Shown here piece after piece: positions 50,432-58,813 of a stretch of 64,000 bases of DNA. The first letter of the stretch is position 1. Each line of letters begins with the position of its first letter. The notes beneath the pieces were generated by a model, which had not been told where the DNA came from, did no database searches, and saw only the letters and a program-made list of their open reading frames with translations. Origin of the DNA: Glycomyces algeriensis (lineage in GTDB: Bacteria > Actinomycetota > Actinomycetes > Mycobacteriales > Micromonosporaceae); the NCBI RefSeq assembly GCF_027622855.1, contig NZ_JAPZVR010000008.1, positions 121,437-185,436 of the forward strand, read 5' to 3'. A program made the translations under genes and the position numbers.

Positions 50432-51058
50432 TTATGCGTCTGGTTCGGGGCCCTCGGGGAGGGGCCGGGCGATGCCGGCCTCCATCTGCGCGAACGCCTG
50501 GGTGATGGCTTCGGCGAGGGTGCGTCCGCGGGGGTTGGCGAACCAGTCCTCGTTGGAGATCTTCATGGTGACCAGGGCGCTGCCCAGCACGAGGCGGGGG
50601 TACGGGTGGTCGGTGCTGCGCCCGGTGGCCTCGGCGACGATCCCGAGGAGTTCGGCGAACAGCTCCATGAACTGGCCGGCCTGGACCTTGATGAGCTCGG
50701 GCGAGCTGTGGATGAGCTCTTCGCGGCACTGCATCTGGGCGATGTCGAACCGCTCGTCCATGCGCATGCCGACGCAGGCGTCGCGCAGGGCGTCCCACAC
50801 GGGCTGCTGCGCGGCGCGGTCGCGTACGGCGGCGATGAACTCCCCGGTGACCTCGTTGAAGTCGTGGAGGAAGGCCGCTTCCTTGTTCGGGAAGTAGTTG
50901 TGGAAGGTGCGGGTGGAGACCCCGACCTCGGCGGCGATCTCGTCCGCGGTGACCGCGTCGAGGCCGCCTTTGCTCACGGCCAGGCGGAGCGTGGCGTCGC
51001 TGAGGGCCGCCTTGGTGGCGGCCTTCTTGCGTTCGCGGAGTCCAGACTGGTCGGCCAT
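50432..51058 (-). CDS. TetR family transcriptional regulator
   Basis: A 208-aa regulator: N-terminal HTH (VTADEIAAEVGVSTRTFHNYFPNKEAAFLHDF) and a C-terminal helical ligand domain rich in Met/Leu. Located immediately upstream of and co-oriented with the MMPL transporter, which it probably represses. The AT-rich TGCAAA-n9-TTTGCA dyad upstream suits autoregulation. Confidence 0.88.
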   Translation of the reverse strand: MADQSGLRERKKAATKAALSDATLRLAVSKGGLDAVTADEIAAEVGVSTRTFHNYFPNKEAAFLHDFNEVTGEFIAAVRDRAAQQPVWDALRDACVGMRMDERFDIAQMQCREELIHSSPELIKVQAGQFMELFAELLGIVAEATGRSTDHPYPRLVLGSALVTMKISNEDWFANPRGRTLAEAITQAFAQMEAGIARPLPEGPEPDA

Positions 51059-51096
51059 AGGAGCAACCCTAGTGGGAGTTGCTCACGTTCACAAGA

Positions 51097-51117
51097 TGCA
51101 AATGAAGAAATTTTGCA
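51097..51117 (-). promoter_or_regulatory. Operator-like dyad upstream of tetR
   Basis: TGCAAA-n9-TTTGCA inside the most AT-rich stretch of the region, 39 bp before the TetR start; a further GCGCAAATTTT half-site lies 15 bp beyond. Confidence 0.6.
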
Positions 51118-51147
51118 GCAGGCGCAAATTTTCCTGGTGGGAAGCGT

Positions 51148-52173
51148 TTATGTGAGCGGAGCCACGCAGGTGACGCCCGGGACCGTCCATTCGGTCGCCG
51201 GCTCGGACGCGCCCGACGGATCGACCCGCATGACCTGGCCGGAGTGCTGGCAGGCCACGAGCAGCGTCCCGTCGCCGGTGAGCACGGCGTCGCGGGGCCA
51301 GGCCCCGCCCACGGGCACCGTGCGCACGAGCGCACCGTCGGCCGGGTCGATGACGGCGACCTGGTCGCTCCCCCGCACCGTGACGTACACGAGGCCGCGC
51401 TCGGGGTCGGGGACCACGGCCGCCGGGAGCGGCTGCGGCGCGTCCTCTTCGAGGCCGATGTCCGGCAGGGCCGCGAAGTCGGCGACCTCGCCGCTCGGCA
51501 GGGGCACCGGGTCGCCGAAGGCGAAGACGGCCGAGTGCTCGTCGAAGGTGCCGACCGCGACCGCGTTCGACAACTCTCCCACCACGATCGCGCGGTCGCC
51601 CACGAACGCCAGGTGGCGCGGCCCGAATCCGGGCTCGAGCGCGGTGGCCGCGGCCGGGGTGAGCTTGCCGTCCTCGCCGAGGTCGAACGCGTGGATGCGG
51701 TCGGCGCCCAGATCGACGGCCAGGACGCGTCCCATGTGACATACCACCTGGTGCGCGTGCGGGCCGGTCTGGCGGTCCGCGTGCGGGCCGGTGCCTGAGA
51801 GATTGAAGACGTCGGTGGCCTCGCCCAGGGTGCCGTCCTCGCCGATCGGCAGGACCGCGACCGAGCCGCCGCCGTCGCCGTCGCCGTAGTTGGCGACCAG
51901 CAGCCAGCGCCCGGTCGGGTCGACGGTGCCGTGGCAGGGGTTGTCGCCGCCGGTGGACTGGCCCTGGCCGGCCCGGTCGAGCGCGAAGTCCTCGCCGAGG
52001 CGCCAGGCCGCGGCGAAGCCGGGTTCGGTGTGGGTGAGGGTGTAGACCGCTTCGGGGCCGACGTGGACCCACGTCGGGTTGACCACCGCCGCCGCCGCGC
52101 CGAGTCCGTCGGGGCCGGCCACGATGAGCCCGGGGCCGCCTTCAGTGGTGTAGTCGCCTAGGAGGTACCGCAT
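51148..52173 (-). CDS. Lactonase family (7-bladed beta-propeller) protein
   Basis: A 341-aa cytoplasmic propeller of the lactonase/6-phosphogluconolactonase (Pgl) family: YLLGDYTTEGGPGL start, NPCHGTVDPTGRWLLVANYGDGDGGGSVAVLP (cited as TGRWLLVANYGDG), GPHAHQV, LAVDLGADRIHAF, GFGPRHLAF. The His/Asp/Arg active-site set is in place. Substrate could be 6-phosphogluconolactone or another lactone. Copy 3 of the dispersed palindrome lies in the codons just after GPHAHQV, where the protein reads VCHMGR. Confidence 0.88.
   Translation of the reverse strand: MRYLLGDYTTEGGPGLIVAGPDGLGAAAAVVNPTWVHVGPEAVYTLTHTEPGFAAAWRLGEDFALDRAGQGQSTGGDNPCHGTVDPTGRWLLVANYGDGDGGGSVAVLPIGEDGTLGEATDVFNLSGTGPHADRQTGPHAHQVVCHMGRVLAVDLGADRIHAFDLGEDGKLTPAAATALEPGFGPRHLAFVGDRAIVVGELSNAVAVGTFDEHSAVFAFGDPVPLPSGEVADFAALPDIGLEEDAPQPLPAAVVPDPERGLVYVTVRGSDQVAVIDPADGALVRTVPVGGAWPRDAVLTGDGTLLVACQHSGQVMRVDPSGASEPATEWTVPGVTCVAPLT
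51729..51747 (-). repeat. Dispersed palindrome copy 3 (inside the lactonase gene)
   Basis: GTGGTATGTCACATGGGAC on the minus strand, 14 of 18 defined positions of the consensus. It uses GTA, TGT and GGA codons, unusual for this gene. Confidence 0.5.
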
Positions 52174-52281
52174 GTGCCCGATCCTAGCGGCCCGCCGAAG
52201 CGGCGACGCGCGCTCGGGCTCCTCGCGTCCGCGCAGGGGCTCCCGGCCCGGCGGGGAGGAGACGGCGCGGGCTCCGGCTCC

Positions 52282-52287
52282 TACACT
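52282..52287 (+). promoter_or_regulatory. -10 element of msrB
   Basis: TACACT ends 7 bp before the ATG at 52295, predicting a transcript that begins at or next to the start codon (leaderless). The -35 is not convincing. Confidence 0.45.
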
Positions 52288-52294
52288 TGAGGGC

Positions 52295-52705
52295 ATGGCC
52301 GAGGACAGCAAGACCGACGCGCAATGGCGCGAGCAGCTCAGCCGCGACGAGTACAAGGTGCTGCGCGAAGGCGGCACCGAGGCGCCGTGGACGGGCGAGT
52401 ACGTCGACGAGAAGCGCCGGGGCGTCTACCGGTGCCGCGCGTGCGGCGCCGAGCTGTTCGCCTCCGACACGAAGTTCGACTCCCGGTGCGGGTGGCCTTC
52501 CTTCTGGACGCCCATGGCCGGCGACAGCGTGCGGCTCCTCGAGGACGACAGCCTCGGCATGCGCCGCACCGAGGTGCGGTGCGCCAACTGCGACTCGCAC
52601 CTCGGCCACGTGTTCTACGGCGAGGGCTGGGACAACCCGGACGACGCCCGGTTCTGCATCAACTCGATCAGCCTCACCCTGGAGCCGGTCGCCGACACGC
52701 AGTGA
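52295..52705 (+). CDS. msrB: Peptide-methionine (R)-S-oxide reductase MsrB
   Basis: A 136-aa enzyme reducing methionine-R-sulfoxide in proteins. Seen: GVYRCRACGAELF and VRCANCDSHLGHVF (the two zinc CxxC pairs), RCGWPSFW, and the catalytic Cys in RFCINS. Full length for the family. Cytoplasmic, no signal peptide. No classical Shine-Dalgarno, in line with the leaderless start. Confidence 0.95.
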   Translation: MAEDSKTDAQWREQLSRDEYKVLREGGTEAPWTGEYVDEKRRGVYRCRACGAELFASDTKFDSRCGWPSFWTPMAGDSVRLLEDDSLGMRRTEVRCANCDSHLGHVFYGEGWDNPDDARFCINSISLTLEPVADTQ

Positions 52706-52743
52706 GGCGGGCCGGTCCTGTTGGGCGCGAACCGCTCCGGGCA

Positions 52744-52762
52744 GTGCCATATCACATGTCAC
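52744..52762 (+). repeat. Dispersed palindrome copy 4 (intergenic)
   Basis: GTGCCATATCACATGTCAC, a full consensus match preceded by GGCA, 38 bp after msrB and 116 bp before the kinase start. Confidence 0.8.
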
Positions 52763-52878
52763 ACGGTGCGGCCGTGCTGAACGCGCCCCGCTGCGCCCGG
52801 CCGCCCTCAGGCGCCCTCGCGCGTCCCGACTAAGCTCTCCCACGTCCCCTGCTCCCCTAATCAGAAGCGAGGCCGAGG

Positions 52879-54486
52879 GTGGAACCCGGGAACCTGATCG
52901 CTGGCCGTTACCGCCTAGAGCAGCGCCTCGCCGCGGGCGGCATGGGCGCGGTGTGGCGCGGCACCGACACCCGGCTCAACCGCGTGGTCGCCGTCAAACT
53001 CCTCCACTCGGGGCTGTCCGGCAACGACCGGTTCCGGGCCCGCTTCCACCAGGAGGCGCAGGCCGTCGCGCAGCTGCAGTCCCCCGGGATCGTCAGCCTC
53101 TACGACTACGGCGAGGAGCACGCCCCCGAAGGGCTCGTCTCCTACCTCATCATGGAGCTCGTGCGCGGACAGGCGCTCGACACCGTGCTGCGCGAGCGGG
53201 GCCGCCTGTCCCCCAACGAGACGCTGAAGATTATGGCGTCCTCGGCCGAGGCGCTCCACATCGCCCACCAGGCGCACATCATCCACCGCGACATCAAGCC
53301 GGGGAACCTGCTCGTCGGCTCCGACGGCACCGTCAAGATCGTCGACTTCGGCATCGCCGCCGCCAAGGGCGGCGCCGGGCTCACCGAGACCGGCACCGTC
53401 ATGGGCACCCTCGCCTACGCCTCGCCCGAGCAGCTCCAGGGCTCGCAGCTCACCGGCGCGACCGACCTGTACTCGCTGGGCATCGTCGGCTACGAGTGCC
53501 TCGCCGGACGGCCCCCGTTCGCGGGCAACGAGCCGACCGCCGCGATCGCCGGCCACCTCACCGGCCAGCCCGCCCCGCTCCCTCCCGACGTCCCCGCGCC
53601 GATCGCCCAGATCATCATGCGCTGCCTGGCGAAGGACCCCCGCCAGCGCTTCGCCTCGGCCGCCGAGCTCGCGCAGGTCTGCAAGTCCGGCGGCATGGGC
53701 GGCGGCACGACGGCGATCCTCGCCCCCGCGCCGAGCCCCTACCAGTCCGGCCAGTCGCCGCAATCGTTCCAGCAGTCGCCGTCCACCCAGGTGATGACGC
53801 CGGGCGGGGTCGGGGCCATGGCCGCCGGCGTCGCGCCCGCCCACACCTCGGTCCAGCCGGTGCACCGCGACGAGTACGGCAGCCCCACGACCGGCCAGTA
53901 CGGCGCCGGCGGCCCGCCCGAGCGCCCGCTGCCGCCGCCGCGCGATGCGGAGGAGCCCAAGCGCAACCCGACCGGTCCGATCCTGGTCGTCGTGGCCGGC
54001 ATCGCGGTGCTCGTCATCGCCCTGTTCCTCCTGAAGCCCTGGGACAACAGCGGCGACGATGACGACAGGACCGCCGGCGAGGACACCGCCGGCACCTCGC
54101 AGGCCGAGGCGACCGAGGAGAACACCGAGGTCGCCGAGGAGTCCAGCGACGACTCCGGCGACTCCGAAGAGGACGACTCGGACAACAACAACAACGAGGA
54201 CGAGGAGACGACCTCCGACGAGCAGACCTCCGAGGACGCCCCCCACCTCGTCGAGATCGACGACTACACCGGCCGGGACGTCAACGACGCCATGGACGAG
54301 CTCGAGGGCGACGGCTTCACCTCGGTCACGGCGGTCCCCACCGCCACCGAGACCGGCGAGTACGACACCTGCGAGGTGCTCTTCCAGAATCCCGAGGCCG
54401 GCAGCGAGGTCGGCTCCGAGACCGAGATCGAACTGAGCTACGTGGCCAACGACGAGTCCTGCCCGGACGGCGTCGCCGCCGGCTGA
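52879..54486 (+). CDS. Membrane Ser/Thr protein kinase with one PASTA domain
   Basis: A 535-aa transmembrane kinase. Cytoplasmic kinase domain residues ~10-270: glycine loop LAAGGMGAVWRG, VAVKLLH lysine, HRDIKPGNLLV, DFGIAAA, GTLAYASPEQL. Then a Pro/Gln/Gly linker (~275-365), a membrane helix (~374-392, PILVVVAGIAVLVIALFLL region), a highly acidic Ser/Asp/Asn linker and one PASTA repeat (~455-525) with a Cys pair that could form a disulfide. PknB-type kinases sense muropeptides or lipid II; only one PASTA unit instead of three to four. GTG start. Confidence 0.92.
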   Translation: MEPGNLIAGRYRLEQRLAAGGMGAVWRGTDTRLNRVVAVKLLHSGLSGNDRFRARFHQEAQAVAQLQSPGIVSLYDYGEEHAPEGLVSYLIMELVRGQALDTVLRERGRLSPNETLKIMASSAEALHIAHQAHIIHRDIKPGNLLVGSDGTVKIVDFGIAAAKGGAGLTETGTVMGTLAYASPEQLQGSQLTGATDLYSLGIVGYECLAGRPPFAGNEPTAAIAGHLTGQPAPLPPDVPAPIAQIIMRCLAKDPRQRFASAAELAQVCKSGGMGGGTTAILAPAPSPYQSGQSPQSFQQSPSTQVMTPGGVGAMAAGVAPAHTSVQPVHRDEYGSPTTGQYGAGGPPERPLPPPRDAEEPKRNPTGPILVVVAGIAVLVIALFLLKPWDNSGDDDDRTAGEDTAGTSQAEATEENTEVAEESSDDSGDSEEDDSDNNNNEDEETTSDEQTSEDAPHLVEIDDYTGRDVNDAMDELEGDGFTSVTAVPTATETGEYDTCEVLFQNPEAGSEVGSETEIELSYVANDESCPDGVAAG

Positions 54487-54510
54487 TCCGGCTCGGACCA
54501 TCGACGACAC

Positions 54511-54538
54511 GGACGAGGTGCGCCCGCTCACCTCGTCC
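54511..54538 (+). terminator. Hairpin terminator
   Basis: Perfect 10-bp stem GGACGAGGTG/CACCTCGTCC with an 8-nt loop, 24 bp after the kinase stop. Confidence 0.8.
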
Positions 54539-54568
54539 GGTCGCCGCTCCTGACGGGCCTCGGCGAGA

Positions 54569-57253
54569 ATGGTCGGCATGCCGCAACCGCCCGCGCTGCC
54601 CGACCTGCCGATCCGCGACGCCCTGCCCGCGCTCGTGGAGGCCGTGGCCCGCACCGGAACCGCGGTGCTCGCCGCGCCTCCCGGCACCGGCAAGACCACG
54701 CTCGCGCCGCTCGCCCTCGCCGGCCTCATCCCCGCGGACGGCAGTGACGCGTCACGTGTGACACGTGATGTGCCACAGCGCCGCGTCCTCGTGGCCGAAC
54801 CGCGGCGGCTCGCCACCCGGGCGGCCGCCGTGCGCATGGCCGCGATCCTCGGCGAGCAGGTCGGCGGGCGCGTCGGGTACCAGATCCGGGGCGAGTCCCG
54901 GCGGTCCGCCGCCACCCGCGTGGAGGTCGTGACCACCGGGGTCCTCCTCAACCGGCTGATCGCCGATCCGGAGCTGCCCGGCGTCGACCTCGTGGTCCTC
55001 GACGAGTGCCACGAGCGCCACCTCGAGACCGACACCGCCTGCGCGTTCCTCGCCGAGACCCGCCGGTTCCTGCGCCCCGAACTCGGCCTGGTCGCCGCCT
55101 CCGCGACCGCCGACATCGGCCTCTGGACGGCCCTGCTCGGCACCGAGGACGCCCCCGCACCCGCCGTGAGCTCCGAGCCGATGCGCCACCCCGTCCAGAT
55201 GCACTGGGCCGCACCGCGAGAGCGCGTCAACGCCCCTGACGGCATGCGGGTCGACCCGCGGTTCCTCGCCCATGTGGCCCACACGGTCGAACGCGCCCTG
55301 GACGCCGATGACGGCGACCTCCTGGTCTTCCTTCCCGGCGCCGCCGAGATTCGTCGCGTCGCTGAGCGCTTGTCGCACTTGACTACCGAAAACCTCGGAG
55401 TCGATATATATCAATTGCATGGCTCGGTTGCGTCGGCCGAACAGGACCGTGCGCTCACGGCAAGCCCCCACCGCCGCCGGATCGTCCTCGCCACCGACAT
55501 CGCCGAGTCCAGCCTCACCGTCCCCGGCGTGCGGATCGTGGTCGACGCCGGCCTCGCCCGCCGGCCCCTCATCGACCACGCCCGCGGACTGCCGGGCCTG
55601 ACCACCGCCTACGCCTCCCGCGCCGCCGCCGACCAGCGCGCGGGCCGCGCCGGACGCGAAGGCCCCGGCGCGGTCTGGCGCTGCTGGAGCGAAGCCGAGC
55701 ACCTCCGCCGCGCCGCCCAGCCCGCCCCTGACATCGCCTGCTCCGACCTCACCGCGTTCCGCCTCCAGACCGCCTGCTGGGGCACCCCCGTCGCAGACCT
55801 GGCCCTGCCGGGGCCACCGCCCGCCGGCGCGATCGAAGCGGCCGAGGCGACCCTGCGCTCGCTGGGCGCCGTCGACGACGACGGCGCGGCGACCGCTCGG
55901 GGCCGGGCGCTCGCCCGCATGGGCGTCCACCCTCGGCTCGCACGCGCACTCCTCGACGGGGCCACGCGGGTCGGCGCCGAGAAGGCCGCCGAAGTCGCCG
56001 CGCTCCTCAACCTCGACCGCCGCGCGCGAGGCGACGACCTCCTCGCCCAGTGGCGCCGGCTCCGCACCACCCGCGACCGCCAGTGGGAATCCGAGGTCAA
56101 ACGCCTGAACCGGGCCTTGTCGAGCGCCCGGAGCGCTGACGGCGCGACCGAGGAGCGAACCGCTGCGACGCAGGGCCGAGGGCCTGCGCGGACGTCCGCA
56201 TCGGGATCCGCCCCGCGGCGCGTCGCGGTCGGCGACGACGAGGCCGCCGCCACCGTCATCGCGCTCGCCTTCCCCGAACGGGTCGCCAAACGCCAAGGGG
56301 GCCAGGCGTTCACCCCGATCAAGGGCCGGGCGAACGAGACGAACCGGCCCGGCGTGGCCGTGACCGCGGGCCAGTGGCGCACCGTCGCCGGGACCGGCGC
56401 GGTCGCCGCCGAAGGCTCCTCACTCGCCGGGAGCCCGTGGCTCGCCATCGCCGACGCCGACCGCTCCCCCGGCCGCGCCGCCGCGATCATCCGCGCGGCC
56501 GTCCCCATCGACGGCGAACTCGCCTGCGAACTGGTGGGCGACAGCGTCACTGAGCGCGTCGAATGGGACCCCGAGCGCCGCGACGTGGCCGCGCGGCGCG
56601 TGCGCTCGCTCGGCGCGATCGAGGTGTCCGCCGAGCCGCTGCGCCAGGCCGATCCGGCACTGGTCGCCGCAGCCCTCGCCGAAGGGCTGCGGCGCGAAGG
56701 CCTGGGCCTGCTCCACTGGTCGGAGGAGTCCAAGCGGCTGCGCGACCGCATGGCGTTCTGCCGCAGGGCGATCGGGGAGCCGTGGGCCGAAGTGTCGGAC
56801 GCCGCGCTCAGTGCGGGCACCGACTGGCTGGAGCCGTGGTGGTCACGCGCCCGGCGCAGGTCCGATGTGGAGCGGATCCCGGTCGGGCAGGCGCTGCGGA
56901 ACCTCCTGCCGTGGCAGGCGGGCATCGACGAGACCGCACCCGAGACGCTCGCGGTGCCCACCGGCCGCGAGGCCCGCGTCGACTACACCGGTGAGGTCCC
57001 GGTGCTGGCCGTCAAGCTGCAGGAGATGTTCGGGGCCGTCGACACCCCGCGCATCGCGGGCGTGCCGGTGCTCCTGCACCTGCTGAGCCCGGCCGGGCGG
57101 CCGCTCGCGGTGACCGCCGACCTCCGCTCGTTCTGGGAAGGGCCCTACCGGGACGTGCGCAAGGAGATGCGCGGCCGCTACCCCAAGCACCCGTGGCCCG
57201 AGGATCCGTACTCGGTGGCGCCGACCGCGAGGACCAAGCGGCACCTGCGCTGA
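54569..57253 (+). CDS. hrpB: ATP-dependent helicase HrpB
   Basis: An 894-aa DEAH-type helicase. Motif I APPGTGKTT (36-44), motif II DECHERH (DExH box), motif III SATAD, motif VI QRAGRAGREGPG region, the HA2/OB-like part and the HrpB C-terminal domain ending WPEDPYSVAPTARTKRHLR (recognisable by HPWPEDP). The ATG at 54569 or 54578. Two runs of rare codons stand out: the dispersed palindrome pair (codons ~58-70) and GATATATATC (~55405), both within an otherwise ordinary coding sequence. RNA or DNA target unknown. Confidence 0.93.
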   Translation: MVGMPQPPALPDLPIRDALPALVEAVARTGTAVLAAPPGTGKTTLAPLALAGLIPADGSDASRVTRDVPQRRVLVAEPRRLATRAAAVRMAAILGEQVGGRVGYQIRGESRRSAATRVEVVTTGVLLNRLIADPELPGVDLVVLDECHERHLETDTACAFLAETRRFLRPELGLVAASATADIGLWTALLGTEDAPAPAVSSEPMRHPVQMHWAAPRERVNAPDGMRVDPRFLAHVAHTVERALDADDGDLLVFLPGAAEIRRVAERLSHLTTENLGVDIYQLHGSVASAEQDRALTASPHRRRIVLATDIAESSLTVPGVRIVVDAGLARRPLIDHARGLPGLTTAYASRAAADQRAGRAGREGPGAVWRCWSEAEHLRRAAQPAPDIACSDLTAFRLQTACWGTPVADLALPGPPPAGAIEAAEATLRSLGAVDDDGAATARGRALARMGVHPRLARALLDGATRVGAEKAAEVAALLNLDRRARGDDLLAQWRRLRTTRDRQWESEVKRLNRALSSARSADGATEERTAATQGRGPARTSASGSAPRRVAVGDDEAAATVIALAFPERVAKRQGGQAFTPIKGRANETNRPGVAVTAGQWRTVAGTGAVAAEGSSLAGSPWLAIADADRSPGRAAAIIRAAVPIDGELACELVGDSVTERVEWDPERRDVAARRVRSLGAIEVSAEPLRQADPALVAAALAEGLRREGLGLLHWSEESKRLRDRMAFCRRAIGEPWAEVSDAALSAGTDWLEPWWSRARRRSDVERIPVGQALRNLLPWQAGIDETAPETLAVPTGREARVDYTGEVPVLAVKLQEMFGAVDTPRIAGVPVLLHLLSPAGRPLAVTADLRSFWEGPYRDVRKEMRGRYPKHPWPEDPYSVAPTARTKRHLR
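54744..54776. repeat. Dispersed palindrome copy 5, doubled (inside hrpB)
   Basis: Two overlapping opposed copies: minus strand GTGGCACATCACGTGTCAC (54758-54776, one mismatch) and plus strand GTGACGCGTCACGTGTGAC (54744-54762, preceded by GGCA, four mismatches). Together they contain the dyad TCACGTG-TGA-CACGTGA. Read with rare TCA, CGT, ACA, GAT and CCA codons. Confidence 0.7.
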
Positions 57254-57293
57254 ACCGGAACGCGCTACGCGGCGCGGATCCATTCAGCAGTGC

Positions 57294-58019
57294 TCACGGC
57301 CAATCCCCGACGGGCAGCAGCATGGAGGTGCCCCACAGCGCCGACGCGATCGTCGCGAGCGCGAACAGGAAGATCCAGCCGCCGGCGGGCATCGCGGTGA
57401 TCCCGGCGAGCTGGTCGGCGTCCGACTGGCCCGCGCCGTGCCTGCGGCGGCGGCGCCGCGAGCCCAGCTCCAGCACCGGCATCACGGACCCGAGCAGCAG
57501 GAGCCACGCCCCGAGGTAGGCCGCGACGGTCTGCACGATCGCGTTGCCGTACCAGGTGGCGGCGAAGACGCCCGCGCCGACGACGATCAGCGCCAGCGCG
57601 CCGTACCAGTTGCGGATGAACACGAGCATGACCGCCAAGAGCACCACCGTGATCCACAGGAGCAGGACGATGCGTCCGGCGCCGGTGAGGGCGGCGGCGA
57701 GGAGGCCGAGGGCGGCGGGGGCGATGTAGCCGGCGAAGAGGGTCATGGCGGCGCCGAAGCCGGTGGGCCTGCCGCGGGAGAAGGTCAGGCCGGAGGTGTC
57801 GGCGTGGAGGCGGATGCCGGTGAGGCGGCGGCGCATGAGGACGGCCATGAGCGCGTGCCCGCCTTCGTGCGCGATCGTGACCAGGCCGCGGGTCCAGCGC
57901 CACAAGGGGGTGTAGAGGACGGCGGCGGCCGCGGCGGCCAGGCAGGCGAGCATGACCCAGACGGGCGGGGCGTCCTGGGTCTGGGCGAGCGTGTCGATGA
58001 CGGTCTCGATGGGTTCCAC
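57294..58019 (-). CDS. M50-like membrane metallopeptidase
   Basis: A 241-aa membrane protein with a zinc-protease motif IAHEGGHALMAVL (HExxH as HEGGH, residues ~51-55) in the first long helix pair and six or more membrane segments. It resembles the peptidase M50B-like family, related to site-2 proteases, which cleave within membranes. No PDZ domain is seen, and the second metal-ligand motif is not certain. No partner anti-sigma gene nearby. Convergent with hrpB. Confidence 0.82.
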   Translation of the reverse strand: MEPIETVIDTLAQTQDAPPVWVMLACLAAAAAAVLYTPLWRWTRGLVTIAHEGGHALMAVLMRRRLTGIRLHADTSGLTFSRGRPTGFGAAMTLFAGYIAPAALGLLAAALTGAGRIVLLLWITVVLLAVMLVFIRNWYGALALIVVGAGVFAATWYGNAIVQTVAAYLGAWLLLLGSVMPVLELGSRRRRRRHGAGQSDADQLAGITAMPAGGWIFLFALATIASALWGTSMLLPVGDWP

Positions 58020-58126
58020 TGGGCCTCAGACTTTAGGGGTGAATCGGTCGCGCGGTGAAGGATGATCGTAGCCGCGCCCGTATGGTAGAGGGGGTAGAGG
58101 CACCTCCTCGTGGAAGGACGGCCCCC

Positions 58127-58582
58127 ATGGGCACCGACGACCGCTCCGATCCTCACCTGAACTTCCTCGAGACGACCGACCGGCTCGTGGAGGACCTGGC
58201 GATGCACAACCTCAAGGCCCGCGAGAAGCTGCGGGAGGGCATCGCGTGGCTGGAGGCCCGCCGGGCGGACGCGGACCCCGCCGAGAACGCCGACATCGAG
58301 ATCCTGCTGGCGCAGTGCCATGACGCGCTCAAGCGGATGGAGTCGCTGCGGGGCGCCTACCAGGATGTTCGGGCGATAAACGCGGCGGCGCACGCCGAGC
58401 ACGTGGAGTGGCTGGAGAAGCGGATGCTGGGCGGCACCGAGTCGCCCGAGGAGCTGCGGGAGCGGCAGGTGCGGCTGGAGCGGTTGCGGGAGGAGCGCCA
58501 GGCGCGGATGGGCGATCTGCAGCGGCGCTCGCGGGAGGCGCGGCAGCCGCCGGCGGCCGAGGGCGACGAGGACCCGCACTGA
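58127..58582 (+). CDS. Helical/coiled-coil hypothetical protein
   Basis: A 151-aa, highly charged, predominantly alpha-helical protein (heptad-rich segments at ~25-60 and ~85-140, for example RERQVRLERLREERQARMGDL). No signal peptide, cysteine motif or known domain. ATG at 58127 is supported by AAGGACG. Family not recognised; perhaps a structural or adaptor protein. Confidence 0.6.
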   Translation: MGTDDRSDPHLNFLETTDRLVEDLAMHNLKAREKLREGIAWLEARRADADPAENADIEILLAQCHDALKRMESLRGAYQDVRAINAAAHAEHVEWLEKRMLGGTESPEELRERQVRLERLREERQARMGDLQRRSREARQPPAAEGDEDPH

Positions 58583-58684
58583 AGCCACGAGGTCGCTTCG
58601 CCGGGAAGTGACCGTTCACCATGGGCTGCAAGGGCTTACCGGCGGCGATGGACGCCCGGCCGGTAACGGTTCGGCCACAACCCA

Positions 58685-58713
58685 TTGACATGTACCGATT
58701 CGTTCGGTAGGAA
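58685..58713 (+). promoter_or_regulatory. Promoter of the GH16 gene
   Basis: TTGACA (58685-58690), 17-bp spacer, TAGGAA (58708-58713). The spacer itself holds the dyad TACCGA-TTCGT-TCGGTA (58693-58709), a second possible regulator site. Confidence 0.75.
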
Positions 58714-58729
58714 TGAATCCTGAACCGAA

Positions 58730-58747
58730 TGAGAGAGCGCTCTCTCA
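58730..58747. promoter_or_regulatory. LacI-type operator upstream of the GH16 gene
   Basis: Perfect 18-bp palindrome TGAGAGAGCGCTCTCTCA just downstream of the -10, with the central CG of LacI-family operators. A degenerate copy (TGAGAGAGCGATATCTCG) begins at 58774. The same palindrome recurs at 60539. Confidence 0.85.
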
Positions 58748-58813
58748 AGATCGATCTGGAGCCAGATCAGACCTGAGAGAGCGATATCTCGAACCCTCGG
58801 CAAAGGAGCCGTC

